Assembly: GCA_963556495.2 (NCBI GenBank) | Contig: OY747721.1 | Span: forward strand, 10,680,649 to 10,744,648 | DNA length: 64,000 bases | Origin: Valencia hispanica | Taxonomy: Eukaryota; Chordata; Actinopteri; Cyprinodontiformes; Valenciidae | Direction: 5' to 3' | In this document: positions 1 through 38,135 of the stretch, piece by piece | Layout of the letters: every line of letters starts with the position of its first letter | Position numbering within the stretch: the stretch's first letter is position 1 | The notes under the pieces: generated by a model | Told to the model about the DNA's origin: nothing | Seen by the model: the letters and a program-made list of their open reading frames with translations, nothing else | Databases searched by the model: none | Position numbers and translations under genes: made by a program

Positions 1-404
1 CTCCCACCTATCCCCGCCTTTTCCACCCATCTCCTACTCCGACCTTACGTACTCAGCCGAGAGCCCCTTGCAGAGCTCCCCTGCCCCTCCCCACCTCACA
101 CAACTCCGGCTGAGGTGCAGTAATTATAACACACCAGCTGCAGCTGTGCGTCTTTTGTGGGATTTGTTTTCCGACTCCGTGCATGCTGTGATGATGCACG
201 GTATGTGACGAACTGAAGGGGGAGTGTCAGAAAGAGTAGGAGGGTCTTAGAGAGGCACAGCCGAAAATCAAGGCGTCCAATACGGAAGTAAATTTCTTTA
301 AGGTGGATTTGGATATATGACGGACTTTTAAAAGACTTAAGGTGATATTATATTGGAGTGTGCTATATAGGGGGAATATGTGCCTGGAAGAAGCATAATA
401 CCCC

Positions 405-825
405 CCCCTAAAATGTTGGAGAGCTTTTGTGAACAAACAGCATCATAAAGACCAAGTAACACACCTTCCAGGTCGGGGATAGAATTGTGAAGAAGTTTAG
501 AGCAGAGTTGGGTTATGAAACAATATGTCAAGTTGAACATCTCACATAGTCTTGTTTAGTCAAGAATTTGTAAATAAAAAGAGTTTGACATATCTGAAAA
601 TATTGTGACATAGTCGTCCACATAAACTGATGGACCAAGTGAGAAAACAAAATCCAAAACAGGCATGAAAACACCAACCACTTTTCATTATTAAAAGAAC
701 ACCATCTCCACAGTGAGGCATGGTGGTGGCAGCATTATGCTGAGGTGATGTTTTTCTTTACTGAAATACATGAAAGTAATATGACAAAATGTGAAATGGG
801 TGTGAATACTGTTTTGAGGCAGTTG
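405..825 (+). mobile_element. Decayed Tc1-type transposon fragment
   Basis: Positions 430-540 resemble the start of a Tc1 transposase reading frame (the region after 'aagaccaagtaacacacc'). Positions 685-745 carry the Tc1 segment 'cacagtgaggcatggtggtg', which encodes the conserved HGGG/GGGS part of the catalytic domain. The stretch ends in a terminal-repeat-like piece near 790-825. The middle is deleted and no frame is open. Confidence 0.5.
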
Positions 826-2149
826 ACCTTAGAGTTCTGTCCGATTAGAGCATCTGCACTTATATTTACAAAAAAATAACAATACTTGATTGATTTACAT
901 GTCCCTCTGTATGATGAATCCTTGATTTATGTTCGCCAAAGGTAAGCAATTTTTAGCTGCAATTGGCCCAAAAATAATAATTCTGCTTTCACGTCATCTA
1001 CGATAATTTTTGCACAAAACTAGCAGCTGAACCATCAAGGTCTCAGCCTCACCAAACTCGTTTTACTGTGGGTTAAATCACTTGCTAAACAAATATTGCT
1101 GGAGGGGCGTTTTTTATCCTGATTTTGCTTACCTGGTTTAAAGCGGTGTAAGGCACTCTTCTCTTGACAGCTCGGTCACACTTCACAATTTAGTTTTTTT
1201 AATTTCACCGTTCAGTGAACAGTACAAGTTAGATTTTGCTCGAAGTCCCTCTTTGGACCTTTGCTCGTATCATTGGACACTGACACAGTCATATTCGACT
1301 GCTGCCACCCCGTGGGTTTGGCTCATTTGCTTATGTTAATGTTTTGAGGCTTCGTGACAATAACTGAATTTTCCTGTTCCCTAAACTAGAATCAAATAAT
1401 GGCATGTGATGTTTTTACTCTATTGTGGTTTAGACTATTTTCATTCTCCTATCCTCTAAGAGACATGGATCAAAATGCTGTTTTTCTCTTTTAAAAGATT
1501 TCCCTTATATTTTGTGGATTTTATCTCAGATTTTCAAATAACTTAACATTTAAAGCAAACTGAAGGTTATGCATTACCTCAAAAATCTGCTGTGTGTCAA
1601 ACTAAGCAGGTGAAGCCAGGGATGTGAAAGCTCTGCAGCATCCTCCACAATGATGCTTAAAGCCTGATTACCAGCCTGTTTTTGCTCTTTTTTTGATTCA
1701 AGCTCTATTAAACTGGATAGAACAGGCGGGTCAGCCTCAAGAACTACATTTAAAGTTCATTCACTTTGCAGATCCCTGATAGTGTATCGCATCACTGCAT
1801 CCCTGTGTTAATGGCGCTTGGCCAAAGGTCGACTGGGCAGAGGACAAAGTATCCTATGCATAGAGCAGAGAGAGAAGTAGGAAGTTCAATCCACCTCTTT
1901 CATCGATCAAAATAAGCACGGACCATACCCTCGACTCTAAATCTCTGTCTGGTTAGAAAGCCAGGCAGAGAGATTTCAAAGAGGGACGGCAAAAGCAAAT
2001 GAGGTGGATTAGCAGTTCTTGCCATCAATTGTTGGTGTCATCCAGGACTTGCTGCAGTGGAATATCGACTCTGCTGCCTGGAAATTGAGCTGTTGGCATT
2101 TAATGACAGTCATGAGTTTTAATCATTGGTCCTGAAGACAAGAGGGAGA

Positions 2150-3085
2150 TTATTTTACCAGAAAATTTTAAATCTTCTCATTGTGTGAGAAACCTGGGCG
2201 TCCTTTTAGACTCCGAGCTCATATTAACAATACGACTAAAATAGGATTTTATCATCTTAGAGAAATTGCCAGAGTCGGCCCATTTCTCTCTCTTGCCAGC
2301 ACAGAGGTGTTCATGCATGCTTTTATTTTCAGTAGATTAGATTATCGTAATGCTGTGCTCTCTGGTCTTCCCAAAAAGAGTATTTCAAGTCTACACGTGT
2401 GCTGACGAGGACCAGGGGGCGGTAACACATTTCACCAGGTTTAAAGTCATGGCATTGGCTCCCTGTGCATTTTAGGATCGATTTTTAAGTTTCTTTTATC
2501 AGTTTTTAAATGTCTGATCCTTCTTATTCATTCAACCTTATTTTAAAGTATGAGCCCCCGCTTTCTCTGAGGACCACTGGCCTTTTAGTTTTTCCACAAG
2601 TCAGACCTAAGACATATGGCAAACCCTCGTTCTACCACTACGGCCCTCGTGTGTGGAACAGCCTGCCGGAGAACCTCAGGGCTGCAGAAACTGCTGATGT
2701 TTTTAAAAAGAAGCTCAAGACCAACCTTTTTAGCTTGGCGTTTGATTGAGTAATTGAATTGTTTATGTATGTTGTTTTTTTTATTTTATTTTTTATCTTA
2801 TCTTATTTTATTTATTAATTATTTTATTTATTTTTATGGATTCTTGTATGTTCAGTTAGAGTGATAGAAACAGATTGAGCAGTGTTTTTTGCAGTGATGG
2901 TGTGGGGGATGGGGTGTGTATGTGGCTTGCGTGTACTGAGTGTTTAACTGGTTGTGTGTGATTGATTTTTTTTCTTTAAGTGTGTTTTGTTTGTTTTTTA
3001 AAGATCTGTTCATGTTTTTGTTTTTAAAGCACTTTGTGCTGATTGTATCATGAAAAGTGCTCTCCAAATAAAATATGATTGATTT
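2150..3085 (+). mobile_element. L2/CR1-type LINE fragment (RT C-terminus and 3' tail)
   Basis: Two open stretches, 2181-2405 and 2510-2749, encode the C-terminal part of a non-LTR reverse transcriptase. Recognisable motifs are FSRLDYRNAVLSGLPKKS, then GPRVWNSLPENLRAAE and FKKKLKTNLFSLAF just before the stop at 2747-2749. A frameshift or deletion lies between them near 2405-2510. The following T-rich segment and 'aaaagtgctctccaaataaa' near 3052-3071 look like a LINE 3' UTR. The N-terminal RT and endonuclease are missing, so this is a 5'-truncated dead copy. Confidence 0.75.
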
Positions 3086-3329
3086 TGTTTAATGAGACTG
3101 TCATACAGCAACATTCTTCAGTCAGATGCTTCTAAAGATTCGTTGCAAGACTGACTGCTACCGGAGATCCTTCCTACCCGCACCATCATTACTCTTTGAA
3201 ATATAGGGATGCAATAGGCCATAATAGGGACATTCCACTTGTCTGAATTGTTGGGTTTGGTGACAACAGAGCTACAATCTGCTGCTCTGTGTTCTCAGCC
3301 CAGGTAAGACACTTCTCACCTAGTTTTTG

Positions 3330-3893
3330 GTGCACAGGTGGTATAACACGGGGACGGTGACATTTGCAGCCGATGTCCCTGATACATTGTATTCAGTGGC
3401 TCCTGAAGCACTGACCCTAGCTGCTGTCCACAAGTTGTGAATTTCCCCTAAACGCCTGAATGGGCTTTACTTTAAGAATTCTCTCAAGGCATTTATCCCT
3501 GTTGCTTGTGCACATTTTTCTACTACACTTTTACCTTCCACTAACCTTTCTGTTAATATATTGGGATATAGCATTCTGTGAACAGTTGCTGTAGCGGTGA
3601 CTTTTTGTGCCTTACCATGAATGGTAAGGCACAGGGTGTGAATGCTGGAGCATTGTCAAGGCAGCAGTCTTCCCAGTGATTGTGTAGGATGTAACAATAC
3701 ATTGCTTTGCTAAAGATCCTTTTACATTGATGTTATGTAGCATTCTAATTTTGTGAGAAACAGACTTTTCATTAGCTGTAAGCCAAATTATCATAATTGT
3801 TTGAAGTAGGTGCTTGAAATAAATCACTCTCTGTGTGATAAATCTACAAATTGGTTTTGATTCGTGTTCTAATTTATTGAGATGCGCCTGTAA
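3330..3893 (+). mobile_element. Decayed DNA-transposon fossil, multi-copy in window
   Basis: The stretch resembles a repeat common in teleost genomes, with 'atccctgttgcttgtgcaca' near 3491 and 'cttgaaataaatcactctct' near 3813. Diverged relatives occur at 14700-15270, 18765-19965 and 61670-62010. It ends about 40 bp before the first ccdc186 exon. I do not name the superfamily. Confidence 0.5.
3607..3632. repeat. Perfect 12-bp inverted repeat (hairpin)
   Basis: Arms gtgccttaccat (3607-3618) and atggtaaggcac (3621-3632) are perfectly complementary across a 2-base spacer (ga). It lies inside a decayed transposon, about 300 bp before a ccdc186 exon. No function is implied. Confidence 0.8.
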
Positions 3894-3916
3894 AAAGTAC
3901 TCTGACATTAACATGA

Positions 3917-30633
<26,717 letters not shown>

Positions 30634-31200
30634 AAACAAACTACTTGAGCAACTTCTACTTCTAATTCCGACAAATGAAGGAGCAGATAGTACGCCGTAA
30701 GTTCCTGTGAGATGTGGGACCTCTTGAAACAGTTTCGATCCATTTGGAGGATATGTCTGAGCTTACTTGAACAGTTGCTACTCCATCCACATTGTGCCAC
30801 CTCTATTTATAGAATCTGACACAAGAACTTTTCTTCTGGCCCACATTTTTTTCCCCACAAAGCATTGCCAAGAGAACTCTTTGGACTCATCGCTTCAGAC
30901 TTGAACTGCCTCGTGGCATTATTGTGAATGTTTAGCTAAACCTCCTTGGAAGCTAATTGCCAGTAAAACAATCCAGGGTTCCTATGCATTTTGGAAAAGT
31001 GTGAAATGTAATTTCATTATTTTTCCATGGTTAAATATGATTGGAGAAGAGCTAGGAAATAAATATTTATTTTCAGACTTTATTGCCTGACCCATTTTTA
31101 AATGTTTTTCCCCCTTTGACCTTTCTTTTTTGTGCCATAAAATTCTGACTTGTGGTATGTTTATTGTATATTTTGTCGTCCCTCACAAACTTTTTTCCTT

Positions 31201-31315
31201 CTTTCTATTCTCACCTTTCTTTCTTTCTTTTTTCTTTTTTCTTTTTTTTTTTTTCTTTCTTTTTTCTTTTTTCTTTCTTCTTTTTTTCTTTTCTTTTCTT
31301 TTTTCTTTCTTTCCA
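31201..31315. repeat. Pyrimidine (CTTT)n-like tract
   Basis: About 115 bp almost wholly C and T. The long K- or F-rich ORFs across it on both strands are artefacts. Confidence 0.85.
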
Positions 31316-32460
31316 GTTTCCATATTTAAAGCCTGTTGATTGTAAAAATATCTGCCATAAAATATAAACTTTAGTATTTAAATTTCGAAATGAATATAAG
31401 GGCCACATACTCTGGGGCATTTAGTCTGGAAGAATACGGATTTCTTTACCAGAAAAATGTGCAGGAATCCTGAAAGTAACTAAACTAAAACAGTCATTGC
31501 CAGCATCCCGTGAAGTCTGTCTACAAATAAGCCAAATGTGTTTTTGTTTCTTGAGCTGGACATTTGAAGCAAAACAACTACAAAATCAGATCATCCCTGA
31601 CTTTAGAAGAGCCTCCGTTCCACTGGTGTTTTTTTTTTTTTTCCTGCCCTGCGCAGCACTTGCAGCCAAGCCAGCGGAGCAAGGTGCCTCTTATCAGTGA
31701 GCCCGCCCATCTGTGTGGCACAGGTGCTAGATCTGAGGAAGCATCTTTGTAATGTTCCCCTGTAGCAGACAGCATAACGCCACCTGCTCTTCAGCTGCAT
31801 TAATTTTGAATCAGTCTCTGATTAAATGTAATGTCAAATGAAAGGTGAAATGTACAGCTGGTCTTAAATTCTGCCTTACTGAATGTACATTTTCTTCCTT
31901 TAAATGTATCTAATATATGTTTTATTTCATTGCATCTGAGTTTTAGTTTTTATTATCCTAATGATTTTTTTTTTTTTTTTTTTTGCTATTAGGGGAAAGT
32001 TTGGGAATTCAGAAGTAAGGCTCTGTTAAAAGGTTATAAGCAGTAGCTCCGTCATACTATTTTTCATTTAGTTAGTGGTTTAGGAGAGACGGCAGTATTA
32101 CCACACAAAAGAGCCACTGCTCTGTCACAGCACTGATTCAGTAGCAGTATTTAATTTGAGGGGTAAACCCACCATTCGAACCAGGAGCACATCAAAAGTA
32201 CGATACACATTCTTGAAAGTCTTGACTGTACCCGAGGATCAATAAAATGTACTTTGTTTTCTCACGTGTAGACCCTCCTAAATTCTAGTGAGTCTGAGAG
32301 GGGCCATGACCAAAGCAGACTTCTACCGTCTTAAAACAACAAGACTTTAATAGTGGTTTATTCTTAGGTTTTTTTTTTGTTTTTTTTTTTATAAATATAT
32401 ATATTTTTTCCACTGAAGCAAAATATCTTTGTGTAAAACGTATAGTTCTAAATCTTTTTA

Positions 32461-32560
32461 GGCAAGGCAATTTTGTTTGTATAGCACACTTTCAACAACA
32501 AGGTGATTCAAGGTGCTTTACATGATTAAGAGGTAAATTAAAAATAGCAGTAAAACAAAG
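32461..32560 (-). mobile_element. L2 LINE 3' tail, same family as 51257-54058
   Basis: Starts with two ggcaa units, then 'tatagcacactttcaacaac' and 'ggtgctttacatgatt', nearly the same as the 3' tail at 51281-51340. Only the tail is present. Confidence 0.7.
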
Positions 32561-33739
32561 ACAAAGCATATATAATTTAAAAACGGCAAGAAGCATACAC
32601 AAAACATTTGAAAACAAATATAAACTCATTAAAATACATTTTTCAAGTGCCACAATCTTTAGTTATTCAAAAAACAAAACAGTGTAACAACCGGATGTCA
32701 TAAATAATGTGTTAAACATGTTTCTTTTTTACTTAAATGTTAATTTGGAACAATTAATACAAAGATCCTAACAGTCGTAATTTTCAGTGGAAAAGCTAAA
32801 GTTTTCTCACCAATCCTGACTTCAAAATCCAAAACTTTTGTGATAGCCAAAGTAAAGGGAAAAAAAACACCTGACAAGTTAAATACATTAAATCATTCAT
32901 GCACTGTTCGCACAACCACCTTTCGTTAAAGAACATGGGTCAAGATGAAGACACGAAACTTACGAGTGACGCGGCCAGTGCCGCAAGTAACTGCAGCCAC
33001 CAGCCAAGCCTGAGCTTGCACAAACTCTTCACACACACACACGCACACACACAAAAAAAATCTTCACAGTGACGTACTGCCAGATCACTGCGCAAAAAGG
33101 CAACCATTACAAACATGACGAACGGTTTAAAGGTTGGGAAAATATTAATCTCATAACCCACTATGATATTTCTGAGACTGTGGTTGTTTTAAGATGGTTG
33201 GAGTCCGCTTTGAGCGTGGCCCCTCCCAAACTAGCTGTTGACTTTAGCACAAGCTAATCTGAATTTATTCAAGATGAAGATGGATAGTTTTCCTCTGCAT
33301 ATAAGATATTGACTGCTTCTGATCTTTTTAAATAGAATTGGAGTGATGAATACTCAGTGAAATCTGTCTCTGTAACATATTATCCTCATATGTTGGAAGC
33401 ATAAATGTTTAGTGGCATTCGTTTTTTTTTTTTCCTGGTTTTAAACTTGAGCACTAAAAAGCATCTTTGCGCTCCATGTAGGATGGGGATTTTTTTTCTT
33501 CGTTTTTTGTGAGAAAACAGACCAAAATACTTTCTTTTTTGTAGCATCACTGAGTCCATTCAGTTAAATCAAGAGTAGAAGAAGAATCAAAGGGAGAGCA
33601 GTTTTGTAGCTACAGTTTAGGAAAGCAACAAATATCCAGGGACGAAGTGCAATGCATTTCAACTCAATCGCTTTTCATTTTCTTTGATGTGACTGCTGCT
33701 GTATTGTTTTTATGCTAGTTTGTGCAACGTTTGAATATT

Positions 33740-34560
33740 TAAAGTTGTGCATGTGTGCCTTCTTTAACCTCTCCAGAATTTGTGCTTAAACCCGGTGTGC
33801 TGGCCAGGCTTGTTAGATGCACCATTAAGGCCAGTGTTTTTCCTTCCAGAGTCTGTCTGCCACCATGAGCATGCACACGCCTGCAGCTCTGTACCTCTCT
33901 GTAAAAAGAAAACAATATTAGCTCGATCATTCAGGCCCTGCGAGATGGAGGTTAAAGAGCAACCCAGTTACACAAAGCTCCGTTTCCTCTCACTTCACCT
34001 GATCTCGTTTGCTGCAGCCGCCACAAAAGATAAGCCTACCCTTTCTCTTTTTTTCTTTTTCTTGTTTTAAACGGGCATGAATGGTTGCAGGCTGATCCCG
34101 TCGCCATTCCCCCTCGAGGCTATGCAAAGGTGGAGCGCTGCGTGAATAAAGATAAAGATGAAAGTCTCCCTATAGTGGGCAGAGAGACTTTAAAGCCTCT
34201 TTGCTGCAGCAGTGATGTCGGATCTCCATGTTTATTGCATCCGATCTCCCTTCTTTACCAAATAGGATCAAGTTGTAAACCTGCTGTCACCAGAACGCTG
34301 AGATTTGATCTCATATTGAAACAAAGCGACTCTCTAAACTCCAGACAAAAACAAATTGCCTTAGATTTTGGCTTCTATTTGTGCAAATTAGGTTTATTGC
34401 TTGAAAGACGAATTCCCCTTTTAAGGTGCTCACTTTATTTCAGTCTTGCTGTTTGGTTCTGATGCATAATTGAAACACCGCCTATGCAACAAACTGGCAT
34501 AGGGGATCCTAATTAAGCCCCCACAACTCTGAGGCATTCTGATGGGTTTTTCAGATAGAA
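33740..34560. other. Repeat-free block (candidate 3' UTR or enhancer)
   Basis: About 800 bp with no mobile-element similarity between repeat-rich stretches. It includes GATA-type sites such as 'aaaagataagcc' (34026) and 'aaagataaagatg' (34148). Reading frames at 33780-34070 and 34085-34462 lack recognisable domains. Conservation cannot be judged from one sequence. Confidence 0.3.
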
Positions 34561-34563
34561 CCT

Positions 34564-34581
34564 CCCCCCCCCCCCCCCCCC
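34564..34581. repeat. Poly-C tract
   Basis: About 18 C in a row. Confidence 0.8.
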
Positions 34582-34903
34582 AAATCAAACCATGGAATTC
34601 ACTGATCCCGGATTTGCTGCGTTCCTCAGCCTTGAAACAAAGCCATGCTGCAGCTTTGTGTGGATGAATGGATCAGACCTCATGTTCACTACGAGTATGA
34701 AGATGATGGTGTTCAGTATGTGCCGATCTGTTAAAGGGAAAAAAGAAACTAAATGAGATGTCTGTTGTTTTGCTGTTCTGCAATGATATCCCCATTCTTG
34801 TTTTGTGGAGTATTTAAGCTGTGATTATAATATATGCATTTGTAGATAAGCCCTGTAAAATGAGATGTTTAAAAAAAAAAAAAAAACTATTCTGGATTAT
34901 GTT

Positions 34904-34929
34904 TGTACATACTGTTTCCAGGGAATAAA
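34904..34929 (+). promoter_or_regulatory. Pumilio-type motif and polyadenylation signal
   Basis: TGTACATA (34904-34911), a perfect match to the Pumilio recognition element TGTAHATA, lies 12 nt before AATAAA (34924-34929). A GT-rich stretch (34950-34978) follows where a downstream element is expected. This makes a plausible distal poly(A) site for ccdc186. Confidence 0.45.
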
Positions 34930-35974
34930 AGGAGATGCGTCCTAACCTTTCTCGTGTTCTCTGACCTGTGAGGGTGCAGATGCAGACTAAACACTTGTTC
35001 CTCTGGTTTCTGTTTTTATAATGCATGAAATTAAGTGTAAATCGGGTAATAAAAGAAGCCGCAAACCCTTCACCCTTCAGACTTCTCAGTCATACATCTT
35101 ACTTCTTAAAAGCAGCTGTGTCAGCAGTGTTTGAGGTCGTCCATATGACTGCGCTGTCAGAGAGAGCAGATGATTTAAAGCAGAAGGACTGTTTCAACAT
35201 AAAAAAATAACAACTCAAGGGTGACTTTTTAACCCACAGCTTCCTAATTGTTTTTCTGTAACTGAAACAGCAGCTTTAAAAGCCAATTGTTGCTGCAGTT
35301 AATAATCTTTGTCTAACTCTTTATGGGTTATTTGATACCGAATCAATTAAACATCTGTTTGAAAGCAGAGTGCTAAAGTATTTATACCTCCTTGCAATCT
35401 ATCACTAGTAAAATGTATTTTAGTAGGATTTTATGTTTTATGTTGAGTTTAAGTTAAGAGGGAGAGTGTAAGTTGATACAAGAGAGGAAGGGGAACAAAG
35501 AAAACATTCTAGTCGGGCTCCACACTCGCTGGACGGCAGGGAGAGGGAACAAAACGACAAAACAAATCAAACCATGGGAACCGAGAACCACACAACCACA
35601 ACCCACAAATAGGTACAGTATACGAATTCAATAACGGCATCACTGAAAAGCTGATGGTACCGATTATTACAAGATTTGGTAAGGGTAACCTAAGCCTAAG
35701 AATGCATCTGTAAGCACCGGAATCCCCATGTTCTGTTTTGTTTTTTTCACAAAAAATATAGCTATATTTTTCTGAATTAACGAAACAAACTGTTGAGGGC
35801 AGAATAAACAGGGGCAGAAAATCCGATGGGGCTTTTCACCTGAACAGGCAAGTTCCTCAGTTGTCTGCGCAAAGTCGACAAACTAATTATAATCCTATCT
35901 ACATAGTTTAGAGGCGAGAGCATTTCCCAATTTCGCAATCCAAAAACAAAATAAAAATAAATTAAACTCAACTA

Positions 35975-36085
35975 CCAGGATATGCCAGTCCATCGCATTG
36001 AACTGGTGACCTGTCCAGGGTGTGTCACGCATTTCACCTGATGACTGCTGCAAGGACAAGCAGTATGGATGGATTGAAATGGGAC
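35975..36085. mobile_element. RTE-type LINE/SINE tail fragment
   Basis: 'ggtgacctgtccagggtgtg' (36006) and the end 'agtatggatggattg' are a common fish RTE-type (Rex3-like) tail. A second small piece, 'ggacaggttgccagtccatc' (36602), lies in inverse orientation. Confidence 0.5.
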
Positions 36086-36129
36086 ACGTTTGAGTTAACA
36101 CTGCAGAACTTTGTTTTTTTTTAAAGGTT

Positions 36130-36510
36130 TTGTGGTCACAGTGGCCTTTATTTCAAAGTGGACAGTACATAGAAGGAGGAGAGAAGTGGGGGAAGACAAG
36201 CGGTAAAGGTCCACTTTAAGAAATTTGACACGAGTTCTGCTTTGCACTCAAAAGAGATTTAAAATGTAAATACATTTTAAAAATTAAAGATGCATGGAAT
36301 ATGCATGGTATCAATCGGGGCCCTCTGACTCTCTCTGTGGTGGCTGGTTTTTGCAAATGGCTCCCTGTAGCACCAACCTGAAGACAGGTCTAAACAGTTT
36401 GTGTCCAGGATGTGTGTGTTCTGCAGAGATTTTAGGTATCCTTTTCTTGACTCTAGACCTCTACAAGTCCTGGATGGAGAGACAGTCAACCCTGGGGATC
36501 ATCCCTACAA
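36130..36510 (-). mobile_element. Rex1-type LINE fragment
   Basis: 36330-36510 parallels 20620-20760 of the Rex1 copy: 'ttcttgactctagacctcta' near 36442 corresponds to 'ttcttgaccctggactggta' near 20713. Decayed, with no long frame. Confidence 0.5.
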
Positions 36511-36669
36511 AAGTAATTGTTCATTGTAATTTGGACTTGTGTTTTGTGCCGCGGGGACACTGGTCTGCAGCGGTAATGTGGCGAGAAGCAGGGTAAACCC
36601 TGGACAGGTTGCCAGTCCATCACAGGGTAACCTGGAGAGACACAGAACAAACACTGGGATGCTTCTCTT

Positions 36670-37085
36670 TAGCAGCGAAGATGGATGGAGCTAAAAACCA
36701 TGGTAATCAAGAGAGAAAATCTGTTTAGAGGTTGAAAATGACTGGAGACTGGTGCAGAGGTTCACTTTCTAGCAGGACAACAAACCTATGAAAACAGCCA
36801 GATCTGCTGAGGAATGGTTTAAATCGAAGCGCATTCATGTATCAAAGTGGTCCAGTCAAAGTCCAGCTAAGAATTTGTGGCAAGACTTAAAAATGTATGT
36901 TGAAAGATGCTCATCCAATCTGACAAATCTTTATACGGTTTTGCAATAAATGGGCCAATGTGAAACTCAAGCATTTGAATACAAATGCATGCCACACTTC
37001 AGATTTGTATCTGCAGTTTTTGGTTGAAAAATACCAAAACATTTGAGTTTCATGGCAAATAATACTTTTGCAAGGCACTGTATGA
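36670..37085 (+). mobile_element. Decayed Tc1 3' part with terminal repeat
   Basis: 'ggtccagtcaaagtccagct' (36848) corresponds to the PDLNP region. The copy ends in 'aatacttttgcaaggcactg' (37061-37080), a Tc1-type terminal repeat end. Confidence 0.55.
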
Positions 37086-37089
37086 CTGT

Positions 37090-38135
37090 ATGAATTCCTC
37101 AAGAGACCAGGGAAGATTGGCGACATTTATAAAAGGTTGAAAACTGAAAGTTTAAAGAAGTGAATTTATCCGACCTGCATTAAGCCAGAATTGCAACCAT
37201 CGCCCTGTCTGTTTTTCATCGATATAGCAGTTATCAGAGCAGTTTTGGTGAACAATACACTTAGTCACCACGTCAGTCTGCTCACATCAAAATTCCCCAC
37301 TGTGCTGGTGCTTCATTTATTCCTCTTCTACCACAGATGACTCTGCAGACATTTAAAAAAACAGATAACGCCTCCGCACCGACTGACAGCACCTGTCTTC
37401 TAAAAAACAACATCCTTCAATAGAAGAATGAGAAATTTGCTCATTTACAGATTCTGGTCACATCTTGGTGAGTCTAACCATTTTCCACACAGCCAGCGGG
37501 CAATGGGTTCAAATCTCCAATTCAGGCCGGTGGGTACCGGTGGGTTATTTTTAGCCCAGAGAAAGGCCCCCTATCAGCTTAGATGATAACCCTTGAATTC
37601 ATAAAGCATCGACCGTGTCCTTTGGGTCAAACCTGGGAGCATGATAGCAGCTCTTTGAGGAACAGAGATAACAGCCCTGTCCGGTCCCTGTGTGTCTGTT
37701 CAGTTTACTCCTGTCCACCGTTAAAAACTCACCCAAAGCTTGCAGCCTCAAGCCTGTGAATGGAGCCTCATAATGAATGTTATTACAGTCCATTTTACCT
37801 TCTGTCTTATGTAACTCCATGGTCAAAAATAGGTCCTTTTTAATTGAGAATTTACATGTGACCATCTGGTTCATCCCAGCAGAAAGATCCATCCTCTCAT
37901 GTGTGGAACCTCTTGGTAACGTTTTAATTGGACGCCACACACTTTTATCCAACACATCTGAGACACGTTAATAAACAAATCCAAAGAACCTGATGCGAGC
38001 TTTCTCTGTCTCTGATAATGACAGTTTCACAGCACAGCACTGGCTCGGATGTTTGAACTTTGCTTTACAACAAATTTGTCAACTGGAGAGGACAAATTTA
38101 AAGAACCAGATCAAGGCAAGTTGGAGCTGAAACTA
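37090..38135. other. Intergenic, no recognised gene
   Basis: Mostly unique sequence. 'gggttcaaatctcc' near 37506 resembles a tRNA-type B box but has no convincing A box or cloverleaf. ORFs at 37599-37955 and 37777-37971 overlap on opposite strands and look accidental. Confidence 0.4.

Larger units (their letters stand above)
30634..34945 (+). other. ccdc186: Probable ccdc186 3' UTR / downstream flank
   Basis: Follows the ccdc186 stop. Contains AATAAA at 31058-31063 and at about 32241 (possible proximal sites) and a well-formed distal site at 34924. The true 3' end cannot be decided from sequence. It includes a CT-rich tract, an L2 tail and repeat-free blocks described separately. Confidence 0.45.

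Noticed and set aside
31130..31420. F-rich and K-rich ORFs on both strands
   Set aside because: Produced by a pyrimidine-only tract.
37500..37530. tRNA-like B box (ggttcaaatc)
   Set aside because: No matching A box or cloverleaf arms; could be a SINE scrap or chance.
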